This document shows positions 1 to 12,200 of a stretch of 64,000 bases of DNA, piece after piece. The stretch covers positions 8,810,501 through 8,874,500 of the forward strand of contig JAZHRO010000024.1 of NCBI GenBank assembly GCA_037157565.1. Reading direction: 5' to 3'. Position 1 is the first letter of the stretch. Each line of letters begins with the position of its first letter. This DNA comes from Thalassia testudinum (lineage: Eukaryota; Streptophyta; Magnoliopsida; Alismatales; Hydrocharitaceae). The notes under the pieces are model-generated. The model saw only the letters and a program-made list of their open reading frames with translations, ran no database searches and was not told the origin of the DNA. A program made the position numbers and the translations under genes.

Positions 1-930
1 TTTTGTAACAACATGAAAATAGAAATATAGTAGGAAGGTAAAGAGGCAAGCACCAATCTACCACCTTCGAATAACACCTTCGAGGCCCACCCAGCCAATC
101 TCCACTCCATCCTCTCGATGAGAGGCAACCACTCCTGCACATAAATCTGTCTGTTAGACAACGAGAGTTCAAGGTAGGATATGGGCAAAGATCCTTCCGC
201 AGTATAAAGCATGGCCCTACAACTAGCAGCCTCCACAGTGGACATGTGCATGGGGACAAACGTGGATTTAGAAAAATTAATTAGCGGCCCCAACGCCTAA
301 CCAAAAATCTCAAGCAAAAGGCACAACCTCCTCACTTCTGACCCAAATCCCTCTAAAAAGAAAAGGGTATCATCTACATATTGTAGAACCAGGATGGCCA
401 GCCCATTCTCTATGGTAAAGCTTGCGAACAAGCTCCCTGTACAAGCCCTAATCGTGGACCTCACCAACGCATCAACTGCAAGGACAAAGAGCATCAGTGA
501 TAACAAACACCCCCTCCTCCTCCCCCTTCTAGGTCGAATCCACCCCAAGTTGGGTTTCCGTTTACCAAATTTGAGAAAGAAGTCGTCACCCAATGCTTCA
601 TCCACTCTACCCAACGAGGAGGAAAAACTCTCTTAGCCAAGGAAGCCCATAAAAAGGACCACCGTATAGAGTCATAAGCTTTACTAAAGTCCACCTTCCA
701 AAGAAATGCCTTCCTCTTCAACTTTTTCCAAGAAGCTAGAATCTCTACGGCAATAACATACCCATCTCAAATGTTCTGCCCGGAATGAAAGCCATGTGCC
801 CAGGCAAAATGATATCCTACAACACTCCCCTCGACCTATTAGCACACACCTTGGCCATAATGAGATAGATGCCACTGGAAAGGGCAATAGGCCTATAATC
901 TTCAATAAATTGATTTAGTACGGTCCAAAT
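1..930 (-). mobile_element. LINE (L1-type) reverse transcriptase fragment, LINE-A
   Basis: Reading right to left, the minus strand encodes pieces of a plant L1-type reverse transcriptase in the expected order. An RPIALSSGIY-like block lies near 900-840, KVDFSKAYDSI near 690-660, RRGCLLSLMLFVLAVDAL near 520-460, and the catalytic YVDDT motif near 380-365. The fragment continues to the window edge. The frame shifts several times, so no intact ORF2 exists. It lies in the intron after exon 6 of the SBE3-like gene. The right border is about 930, where AT-rich sequence begins; no target duplication was found. The family call is firm and the borders are approximate. It is a separate copy from LINE-B, because the domain order does not run on. 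Confidence 0.85.
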
Positions 931-1849
931 AAATTGATTTCACCAAACTCGGTCCAATTAAGGAGTTTTTTTTCTCTTGAAATTAAAAATAATAAAATAA
1001 CTAAGAAATCAATAAAAAGGGTCAAAGTAATAAGAAGAATTCTATCCTTTGTTAGCCTTATCTATAAGAAGTTATTTTGTAGAATGCATATGCTTCAGAC
1101 AAGGAGGATAATTCACCATACTAATATTAAGAAAATATTTTTACAGTCAATACAAATTGTATTTTTATTTGATCCATCACTACTAGTTCCTTGATTTCTT
1201 TTATTATTGTAAGTGATTTTTTTTAAAATGTAATTTTAATTTTTATTGCTTCAAAGAACACAAACCCCCTATCATCAATTCAAATATGGGGGTATTTTGG
1301 TGTAGCCTCAAATCAATAAGAAACTTGAAATTTTTAATCTTTTACTCTTATAGCCAACTATTACTATTTATTTGGTTGAAACCATAAATCAAATAAATGA
1401 TTCAAGTCCAAGAAGAAGCCACAATCAGGAATAACCTCCAGATATCAGATGTCAGTCAATCTCCCTTTACAATGGATGAGATAGCATTTAGTAGATCATC
1501 TGCTGTAAACAACAAATAAAGAACTAAAAAACAAGTCACTAGGAGGAAGATGCAGGAGTGTGCAAAGAATTGGATCCACACAACTCCCAAGAAATCTATG
1601 TGAAGTCTGAGGCCAGTTGTCCAGCATAATGAAACAACAAGAAGGAGATTGTCTGACAGGGGCCACTAAGCAACGATACAAAGCTAAGCAGCAAATGCTA
1701 CTAGGCAATGCTAGCATTGAAAGACCCAAGTGACTGGAGCAATCAGCGATGCTGTCCTTGGGTGACCAGCTCGTTATGCCCATGAGGACACTGTGGCAAC
1801 AGGATCAATTGGGTGGAGCTGCCGTAGCAGATGGCCAGGTGGTAATGAC
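931..1849. other. AT-rich intron spacer, no gene recognised
   Basis: This AT-rich stretch lies between two LINE fragments inside the downstream intron of the SBE3-like gene. Open frames at 934-1194 (+) and 1496-1783 (-) show no recognisable domain and are probably chance. Confidence 0.5.
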
Positions 1850-2288
1850 TTTTTTTTTAAAAAAAGAGAGGATGGTTATCCGCTTAATAACCACTCCCAA
1901 AAATACATCAAAGAAGAAATACTAAAAATGAAATTCTCAAGATAACAAAGCCGTCCCCTAAAGATTGCCGCGTTCCTTCCAAGCCGAATGCCCCACAACA
2001 CTACCAAAGCTTTTGCCTTCTCCTTCTTGGACCAGAATGTCTCAAGTCCCACTTGCTGTCGTCCTCTTCTGAAGGACTGCCAAAACTCTTCTTGGCTACT
2101 ATGTGATATCCAACCGATACTAAACTGTCTTCAAACTTGTGTGGAGAGAGAGCAAGCAAAAAATAAATGATTGACGTCTTCATCTTCCCCTCCACAAAGC
2201 GGACATTGTCTCTCTACCTTCAGTAGCCATCTCACTCTCCCCATCCTCGTCACCAGCCTCTCCCTTCTAAGCAACCATGCGAAGATCC

Positions 2289-2948
2289 CAGTGTTGTAAA
2301 ACTCAACCTACTCGACCAAGTAATCGACTGAATAAATCCTATGCGGTGCCCTACCGACTAAATAACTCATAGTCGAGCCTATAGTCGGCAACACCGACTA
2401 CTCGACTGAGTAGTCGATGTAGTCAGCCAAGTAGTAGGTCGATTTTTGCATAGAGGGAAAAATAGGTATGTAGGTATATTATTTTTTTTAGGTTAAATAA
2501 AACCTCACTCGACCCCCCTCCCTCGACCACTCCCCTAAAATCATTTATTTTCACCCAAGACTCCTCTTCGACCAAGCAAAAACCCTCCATCGCCGAAGCA
2601 TATATTGTAATGTATTTAATTCAAGCATATATTAATTCTTGATTTATGTTACTCTGTCGTTGTTAATATATTTGTAATGGTTTATACCTTGATTTAATTA
2701 TTAAATTTGTAATGAATTTGATATTGTTTGTACTTTGTAGCTTATTTTATAACATTGAACTTGAATATGTTTACTTTTATGCAATGATATATTTTACTTC
2801 TTAATATGTGTGTCTATACATACATACATACATATATATATATATATATGCCTGACCAAGTACTCCCCAACTACTCCCCCGCATACCGTATACTCCTTAG
2901 TCAATGACCTGACCGACTGAATACCAAATGCCGACTTTAACAACACTG
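2289..2948. mobile_element. hAT-like non-autonomous element hAT-1 (GTAGTCGA-rich)
   Basis: The ends are CAGTGTTGTAAAACT on the left and, as reverse complement, CAGTGTTGTTAAAGTC on the right. A perfect 8-bp duplication GAAGATCC flanks it (2281-2288 and 2949-2956). The first 200 bp are packed with variants of CGACTACTCGACTGAGTAGTCG-type motifs, and related ones recur near the right end; the middle is AT-rich with an (AT)n run near 2833-2851. There is no transposase ORF. It is inserted in LINE-B. Confidence 0.85.
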
Positions 2949-3094
2949 GAAGATCCTAATCTTTAATGGGCACACCGTCGTCTATATCTACCAGCAATCC
3001 CTAATGAAATCAATGTCCACCACCAACCCTAAAACCCTTAGCCTCTGGTACGCCTCACACACTGAGAAGTCACCTTCATCCCAAATGAAGGAGT

Positions 3095-3116
3095 CCCCCC
3101 CCCCCCCCCCCCCCCC
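3095..3116. repeat. Homopolymer C22
   Basis: An uninterrupted run of 22 C residues lies in LINE-B. Its length may be inaccurate, because such runs are prone to sequencing error. Confidence 0.9.
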
Positions 3117-3615
3117 TCTTCAATTTGATAACCCTCCAACACCTACAGCAGAAGCTGAAGATCCAGAACTCTCTGATTGACAAGTTTCCCCCCAACATAG
3201 GGTACCATGATCTATCCCAACAATCAGCCACTGAAATCCCCTATCACTTGCCAACACACAATCTCAGGAAACTATCCCTAAGGCTCCTCTAGCCCATCCA
3301 ATTGTCAGGCCAAAAGCGAAACACATCTCCCGTGCCAACAAATGGTGAAAAGAACCACTTCAACCTTGGAGCCACAGATCCCAGGCCCCTGATAAAGTGA
3401 GAAGTTCCTTGCAAAGGCTCTGCCAAAAAATCCCAATTCAGTCTTAGACCATAGGACGCCTCCAACACCTGCCCCAAGAGATCTTGCCTACACTCAAAAA
3501 GTCTTTTAATCCACTTGGCAAGGAAGCCGTCATTCATAGAAGCATCTCTCACCCCCAAACCCACTTCCTCCACTGATCTACAAACATCATCCCACCTTGT
3601 GATGACTTGCACAAG

Positions 3616-4913
3616 TCCTTTGTGTTAGTAGTCGGTAGGAGCAATTGGGTGAGACCACTCTAGCTGATGAGGCCCCTGACTGGCAGTATTTTTTGGGTGG
3701 TGGTGGTGGTGGTGGTTGACCGGGGGTGGTGTTTGTTGGTTACAGAACTTGAAGCCCTGGGGGCTAACCAGCTCTCCTGCCATGTAATAATATTGAAGTA
3801 TGCCTTCATAAAGAGGCATAGCAAGAAATAATAAGAGTAGGAACACGTTCTCAAATTAAAACAAAAAAAAGGATTGGATTCAGAGCACATAAAAGTGAAA
3901 ACACAAGGGAATAAGCAAAACCAAGGAACCTGCACCAAGTCTAGGATCTCTTAATCACAACCTCTAACGGTATCATTTTTCATTTGTAACTAATCAAAAA
4001 AATGTATAAATTTATTGAAAACCTTTTCCAAGTTTAGCCATCAATTAAATTTGGGAAACTCAATACCATTCCTTCCTTTTTACCAACTTGATGGCAGTCC
4101 TGGTCTAGAATAATCCTTCAATTTCTCACATTTGACAGCAATGCTTGTTCTAGAATAATCTTCCAATTCCTCATGTTTGACTCCCTCTTAGTAAATGTGG
4201 GGATCCACTAACAATTTTTGAACTAGTCCAAATCTATTCTTTTTAAATCATATGGGGCAACTATATATATTTTGATATTCTTGTATCTCCATTTTTCCCA
4301 AAAAAGAAGATTGCTTCGAGGAAATTTCTACGGTAAATGATACCATTTGATTCAAGCAATGATTATCTTGTCCAAGGAGAATCATTAAGGGATAGTGGAT
4401 TTGTTTCTGTCTTGTTGAATCCTTTTCATGACACAATAGAAGATCCATTGAGCCAATGTTTCTTTTTCACATCCAGAACACAAATTGTACGATGAAATAC
4501 CATGTTAATAGAATCTCAATCGGTCAAAATCTAACCAACATTATTGAAACAAGCGACCCCAAAAACTTGAAACCAAAGGCAGTTAGCAGTCACCATCAAG
4601 GCATGGAATATAATTGCATCGTCACCATCTTTGAATAAGGTATTTCCATGGTGGCGTGATTTTGGGTGACTGTTTTTACCTAGATGATAACTAACAATGC
4701 AGCATGAACTAGAATAAAAGATGTGGTGCTAATTGAAATATGAATATTTGCTTCCATAATCTCGTCATTCATTCTTCTTGCAAAAGCAAAATAAAGTGGT
4801 GTAGCCACATATGGTCGAAAAAGAATAGGTGTGGAGAGTGGTGCAAAGAAAGGAAAATAAATATGGGGACTTATAGGAAGAATTCATAGCTGTCTCTTAC
4901 ACTATGCTTGTAC
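3616..4913. other. Intron spacer left of SBE3 exon 6
   Basis: This stretch begins the intron that follows exon 6. It includes a (GGT)n tract near 3696-3717. Open frames at 3625-3938 (-) reflect this low-complexity DNA. No domain was recognised. Confidence 0.5.
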
Positions 4914-6268
4914 CTTGTAACCAACTGACGAATAATCCTTGTGTTCCAGAATCCCCATAAGTTGAATGGCATTATATCCAGCCTTCTTAGCATGAGGAAG
5001 AATCTATATAATGGATAACTTATGAAAAAAATAACACAAAAGTAGGTGACAGAAGCCATGTATGAAAAGATGGGTGGGTCTTTTTCATGTACTTTTGATG
5101 TAAATTCAGCATAAGACGATATCTTCAGCTCAGACCCACTTATTCCAACATGGCATTCATATATACGGAGCGACTTTGGAACTTGAGGACGCTGGTTTTT
5201 CCACTGGTAAATAAGTTCAGGTGGTGGCTCCCAGTGGACTGCATAAGCTTGCTTTCCTTCTTCATCTGAAAATTTTAGCACAAAATCAGGTAATAACCGA
5301 GCAAAATTGGAAACAGAAGTTCACAGAAATAAACACATCAGGAACTATGATTCTAATTTCATCAAATTAATTTCAAGAATAAACCTAAATTTTCATCCTC
5401 AGCAACAACTGCCAAGTTATTGTCATGGTTAGTACAAAATGAGACCATACAAGTCATGAGAAGGCCCCAAGAAACAAAACCCCATAATAGAAGCTGAACA
5501 CTACCGAGAATTTCGACCATATTCAAAAGGTTACTTGTGAGATTCATTTACTTCATCCATGACATCTTGGATTAAGAAATGGTTGCTTACCTGGAAGAAC
5601 ATATGCAGCCCATGCAGGAACTCTTTCCAAAGCCCCATTAGGTGTGTTGAAATAAACTCTATATCGGCTTCCATGAAAGATTGAAGGGATATACTTCTCT
5701 AGCCATGCTTGTCTTCCTTTTCTCATTTCAACCCAATATGCTAAGGGCGGCTTCTTTGCTCGAAACTTCTCCCTCCAAACTGGATCCACAACAACACTAT
5801 AGAGTTCATGCTTTTCTCCATCATCAATTACATCGACAGGCGGCAAGTTGCTAGGTGGGTCATCTTTGTGACTTTCTTTCCAAGCTTTATAACGTGTTTC
5901 AGCATCAGCAATTTCACCTAATTCATCTTCAGTCTGAGGACCATTAGGACCAAATATTTCTTCATACAACTTAGCTGGTGCTTCAAAGCGTGATTTTCTG
6001 AAACGGTCTTCACCAGGTTCCCAGTATTCATCATTAATTCTTTTAAGCAATTCCTCAACATTGACACCTTTATCACCTTTATCATGCTCATCTATATAAT
6101 TATATTCCTGAAAATAGTATTTATCTGATTCTGCCCCATCTCTCAATTTATCTTCAAGAATGATAAACCAATAGCCAAAATCATCATGACCAAAATGCCC
6201 CTCTCGTGCGCTGTTTTCTGTTGGGGACCATCCATTAAAATCGCCAACCAGGGAACAATATCGAGCAC
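4914..6268 (-). CDS. SBE3: SBE3-like exons 4, 5 and 6
   Basis: Exon 4 (5591-6268, 678 nt, residues 137-363) starts after a TGCAG acceptor and ends at CCAG/GTAAGC. It carries the CBM48-like GDFNGW block and the acidic segment typical of class 3 branching enzymes ([17 protein letters not shown]). Exon 5 (5093-5265, 173 nt) starts after TTTTCAG and ends at AAAA/GTACAT. Exon 6 (4914-5003, 90 nt) starts after TATATAG and ends at ACAAG/GTACAAG. The next exon would begin in phase 0 but is not within the remaining 4.9 kb. Confidence 0.95.
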
Positions 6269-9200
6269 CTGCACCAAAATTAGTAGCTCATCATCAATTA
6301 TTTATGAAGATTTTATTTTGTGAAGAAAACAAACTACATATAATGATTCATTGTAAAAGGAATATCACATAAACAACTGAATCTAAATGCCGGTAGAAAG
6401 CACCAAAAGCTGCCAAGAAATTTAACTAAACTTCTTCAAAATTCAAATAGGAAAAAAGTTTCATCATATATAATTACAGCATAATACTGAGAAATGGACC
6501 CGGAAGAAAGTATGCTATCAGCATTCAATAAAGTGGTAAAATTCATTTTTCCTCTTCCATCACCAACTATGTTATAACTTTTAAGAGGAGGGAAGAGAAT
6601 GAGCAAAGAAGGAAAATAGTGTGGAGAGAGAGAGCATGGTGGTGCAAGGTTGCAAGAAGGGAAACGATCGTCAAAATGGCTCACAGGGTCATTGAGGGGA
6701 CCGTAGGAGGACGGGAGGTAAAAATTCATTGCCTTCGTTGCCATGCGTGAGATCATGTGGCATGAGAGTGTCGAGAGCCCATCAAATATAATCTTTGTGG
6801 TGGTAGTGGGCACCCAAAATTCTCTTGTCCTCATCAGGGAGTTGGAACGAGAACAAGGACTGCAATGTCACTGCAATTATTGAAGAGGGACGAACTAGAA
6901 TAGCTCCTTGTGACGTGGTCCTCAAACATTAGGCAGAACAATGAGTTCGTGAAGAGGTGCCTTATTGGTATCATAGTGGAGGGGTCTCCTTTGATGACAA
7001 CAATCTCGGAGAAGGTAACACAACTTAATCGAAAGGTTGTACTTGCAGCTATTGGAGATAGGAAGGTCCTTCTATTAGTTTGTGTTAGGCTGCAAATGTC
7101 ATAAGTCTTATTAGAATAATCCTAAGATCCTTTATATAGAGAGAAACCTAAGGGAGAGATTACAAGAATGTCCCTACGATAATAACATCACACAAAACAT
7201 GACACATAACTCAACACTCCCTCTCAAGCTATAGAATATAAACATCAAGCATGCTCAGCTTGGAACATAAAAACACAAGATGTTTCTTGAGAAATGCTTT
7301 GGTGAAGGCATCTGCAACTTGATCTTTAATAGCAATATAAGGCGTGACAATTTTACCAATGGTGATAACATTTCTGATAAAGTGATAATCTACCTCTATG
7401 TGCTTTGTCCTCTCATGGAAGGCAGGATTATTAGCAATAACAATAGCTGCCTTGTTGTCACAATACATGGGAGTAAGTCCACACACTAACACTCCAAAGT
7501 CTCCTAGGATGGTTCTCACCCACAAAAACTCACAAGTAATATGGGCCATAACCCTATACTCAAATTCCACACTAAATTTAAATACAACATTTTATTTCTT
7601 ACTTCTCCATATAACAATGTTATCACCCACAAAAGTACAGTAACCAGTAGCAGACCTTCTATCTTCATGTAACCCAGCATAGTCTGCATCAGAGTAACCC
7701 TAAACCTTAAGATGGCCATGCTTCATTAAAGACAGCCCCTTTCCTGGAGATTGCTTCAGATATCTGAGCACCTGATAAACATCATCCCAATGAACTTCTC
7801 TAGGAGACTGCATAAACTAAATCAGTCTCCCCATAGCAAAGCATATATCAAGTTTTGTGACAGTCAAATACAGCAGCTTTCCTACCATAGCCCAGTATCT
7901 AGTGACATCTTCAAGTAAAGGACTCTCTAAATCTCCAAGAGGCAAGGAAGGATCCTTAGGAATGCTGGCAAGTTTACATCCCAGCATCCCTGTCTCTTTC
8001 AGTATGTCAAGCACATACTTCCTTTGTCATAATACTAACCCCCCATCAACATGTTGCACTTCAATACCCAGAAAATAGTTTATCATTTCCAGATCTTTAG
8101 TAAGAAACTGAGAATGTAAAAATCTTTTAGTGTCTTATATTCATGTTTCATCACTCCCAATAAACAATATATCATTCACATAAACAATAATAATGACTGA
8201 TCCTGTAGTCCTATGCATAGTGAAGACAAAATGATCTGCAACAGATCTAATAAAGCCAGACTCCTGCACAGCTTTACTAAATCTCTCAAACCAAGTCCTG
8301 GGACTTTGCTTAAAGCCATAGATGGCCTTCTTCAACCTACAGACTTTCGAACACACCCCCTCAACAACAAAACTAGGTAGTTGCTACCTCTACTTGTAAA
8401 TCATCGTAAAGGAAGGCATTTTTAATATCCAGCTAAGAGACAGACCAGCCCTTGTTGACTGCCACAGACAAAAGTACCCTTACCGAATTGAGTCTGGCCA
8501 CTAAAGAGAAAATCTCAAAGTAGTCAACCCCAAAGGTTTGTATGCAACCTTTGGCAACCAATCTTGCTTTGTACCGATCTACTGTGCCATCTAGACGGCA
8601 CTTCAGGGTGAACACCCACCTACACCCCACAACAGTAGCACTAAGGGGTAGGTCAACCAACTCCCAAGTACCCCTAGATTGAAGAGAAGACATCTCTTCC
8701 TTCATGACGAAGGGCCAGGAGGAATCTTGAAACGCATCAATATGATTTCTAAGAACTTGGCAGCTATCAACTGCAATAGACTAGTCTTCCTATGGCAAAT
8801 AAACGATCAAGTGACATATAATTAGAAATAAAATATTTTGCATAAAATCATTGTAGCTTCCTCTGAGTAATAGGAAGATCCACATCAGATACCTCTTAAG
8901 GTGTAGGGTCTAGACCTCCATCTGAATTAGCAGTGTCAGCAAAAGACCAAGCAAGGAGAGTAGATAATGGTTCCTCCTCTAGAATATTGGTAGTGGGATG
9001 TCTCTACTCAAAATGTCGAGGGAAGGTCTCTGTCATAGGCATCTCAGGATGTGTAGGGTAGAATATAAGAGCGTCGTCATGAGGTAGAGGTAGCTCAAAG
9101 GGACCTAGTAGCGTAGCAGTAGGCATGGGTAATGAAACATCCGGAGTAGTAGTAGTGTTCTTTCCCATGATAGAGTAGTAGGGCATATCCTCAAAGAAGG

Positions 9201-12200
9201 TAACATCTCTTCTCACATAAAAACAATGTGCCACAAGATCAAAGCATCTGTATCCCTTCTAGGTTCTAAAATAACCAACAAAGACACACTTAACAGATCT
9301 AGAAGCAAGTTTGTCCACTTAAATAAATGAACAAAATACACACAACCAAAAACTTTAAGAGGCACAGGAAACAACTCCCGACTCGGACATAAAGTAGAAT
9401 AGGGAACTTCCTATCAAGAACAGAAGACACCCGATTAATTAAAAAGGCACCTGTAAGAATAGCATCAGCCCAGAGCGTAGTATGAACATTTATCTGAAAC
9501 ATGATCGTCCGGGCAACACAAGAAGGTATCTCAAGTTGCGTTTAGCCACCCCATTTTGTTGCGATGTATAAACACAAGAGGTCAGATGCATAATACCATG
9601 AGACTAAAAAAATTAAGTTAACGTGAAGTTAACAAATGCAAGCCCATTATTCGTACAAAACATACAAACTGTAGTAAAAATTTGAGTCTTTATTTCATTC
9701 ACAATTTCGAATTTTTCTTTCATCATAAACACCCAAAAGATATTGGTATAATTATCAACCAAAACAAGAAAATACCGAAAACCCCGAAGACTCTTGACAC
9801 GACAGGACCCCACAAATCTGCATGGATAGGAGAAAAAATAGACTCAGTTCGTTTATTACTACTAGGAAAAGAAACTCTATAATACTTGCCAAGTTGACAA
9901 GCATTGCAAGTAAAGGAATCTGGAAACTCCATATCCGAAAACTGACGATGAAGAACAGAGATGCTAGGATGCCCCAATCTACGGTGCCACTGTAAGGAAG
10001 AAATGGCAAAAGCAGCAACTATAGAGTAATGTTCTGGTAGGAGGTCAAGATAGTAGAGGCCATCCTACTCAAGTCCACCAATCTGCTTCATCGTCTGAAG
10101 GTCATGCAAGAAGAAGAAATAATCGTGAAACACAACTCTGCGATTTAATGCCTTGGTAATCTGACTAATAGACATTAAATTTAAGGTAAATTTAGGTGCA
10201 TGCATAACATCAGAGAGTGGTAAAGTATAAGACAAAAAAATGTCACCCAAGCCTCTCACAGGAGACAGGGCACCATCTGCTGCTTTGACATGCACTGAAG
10301 TAGTCAATGGTTTAAGAGATGAAAAGAGGATAGCATCTCCAGTGATATGAGAAGATACACCTAAGTCTGCAAGCCAAGTCAGCTTACGAGCCCCTCTAAT
10401 GCTAGCAGCAATACCTGTCTTCTGGGAAATAGACACACCAACAATGGAAGTGGGCTAAGAAGACATCAGTAGATCATATTCTTCCTTGGAAATAGTGACC
10501 TGCTGATTGACATGCTCTTCCTCCTGATAGGGTTGGCTCTCATCTCCACTATAAGCAACCTAGTTGGCCTGATGGCCCTGGGGGAACCCAAGCTTTATCC
10601 AGCATCTGTCTACCGTATGATTTGTCTTGTCACAATGGTCACAAAACAAGCCACGTCCTCTGCCACGACCACCAGTTCTTATTCAACATCCTCTCCCCTA
10701 CCACCTGAGGTTCCCCTACCTCAACCAATAGCTACCAAGACAGAGGAATCGAAGATAAGGACAGGGACGGATATCTCAATTCTAGAGAGTCAAGCGTAAA
10801 TCTAGGCTAGTGTAGGAATCTCCTCCAATGTCATAAGCTGATCCCTTACAGATTTATATTCTAGACCAAGGCCAGCAAGCAACTGAACAGATCAAAATAC
10901 TTCACGCTGCTTGGCAATCACAGTGACATCAGTCGAGATAAGCTGGTAGGTATCCTGCTTATCCCAGAGGTTCTTCATGGAACCATAATACTCGACCAGG
11001 GATATGGTTCCTTTCCGAAAAGAGTGTAGCTCCTCAATCACCCTGTAGAGACAACTAATATTACTCTTATAAGACTATATTTCATAAAGAACCTCCCACA
11101 TTTTTTTTGCTGATGCATAAGACAACTTGCTTGGCAATTGATTCTTTCATACTGTTCAACATGCAAGTGGCCACCCAGCAAGGTTTAAATATCGATATCG
11201 TATCGACAAGTCGAAAAAGGGATATATCGGGGATATATCGCTGATATCGGTGAATTTTGGGGGAATCGCTCAGAAAGGCATAAAATATCACAAAATATTA
11301 CAAAATTGAAAGGTTAACATTTTTATGAATAATATATCATGAAAGGATGCCTAAAAAATGTATATGTGTTATATCAAGGATATATCGCCGATATTGATAA
11401 TTTTTTTACGTGTGTGTGCACATGCGTGCGTGCGTGTGCATGCACTTGCATGTGGGGTGTGTGTGTGTGCATGTGAGCCACTGATTGGATGGTTGACTCA
11501 GGTGCTTCTCGACATAGATTTGATGATGCCAGACAGTTCTTCTTTAGGCTAAAACTAGTTCCATCTAACAAAATCATATTAGTTGCTAATGTGAGGCATT
11601 CACCTATTATATGTCAGGGAAAAGTACAAGATGCACCTCACAGTACGACTGGAGAGTGTGCTTGTTGTTGATTTCCTTTTGAGTCTAATGTTATTAGTAG
11701 AATTACGAACTAGTTGAATTGCAAGGTAATATTTAATGTCGTGTCTTTTATGTTTCAAGACATTATTATTGACAAGTCGAGTGATTGGTTGTGGTCGCGA
11801 AGGTGTCTATTGGTTTCTGTAGTCACCATATGTAGGCCATGTTTCACTTCCATCAGGTGGCTCTTCCTCAAGTTATCTAGTTCAATTATCTCCCACTATC
11901 TATAGATCCCATCAGGATGCCTAAAAAATGTATATATCGTCGATATCGATGATTTTTTACATGTGTGCGTTTGTGTGGTCAGACTCAGCAGCTCAACAAA
12001 CCTCTCGCCTTAAACCCAAGCACACCTCATTCAAACCTCCCGCTTCAGACCCAACTCTCTTGCAAACCTCCCACCAACCCAACAGCAGTTCGAACCTTTC
12101 CCACCAAAACCCATATCAGGGATATCGCCTGATATATTGGCGATATCTCGAGGATATCGCCGATATCACCCCATATCGGCGATATATCGTTGATAACCGG

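Larger units (their letters stand above)
1850..3615 (-). mobile_element. LINE 3' region with RT zinc-binding domain, LINE-B
   Basis: The minus strand carries the C-terminal part of an L1-type ORF2. At 3612-3289 is the region between RT and the zinc-binding domain (GLGVRDASMNDGFLAKWI and following). After the hAT-1 insertion comes a zf-RVT domain around 2280-2160 with the motif CPLC-x8-HLFFAC. The reading frame crosses the hAT-1 site cleanly (KIRIFAWLLRR), which shows the hAT inserted into an existing LINE. The T-run at 1850-1858 on the plus strand fits the 3' poly(A) tail. The 5' end is truncated near 3615. A poly-C tract lies inside it. Confidence 0.85.

Noticed and set aside
4914..6268. SBE3 exons 4-6 as an isolated pseudogene fragment
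   Set aside because: Their phase and protein sequence continue exactly from exons 1-3 at 44 kb, with intact splice sites, so one gene is the better reading.
7083..7216. A riboswitch or ncRNA in the conserved short repeats
   Set aside because: They are explained as LTRs by TG/CA ends, the target duplication and the primer site.
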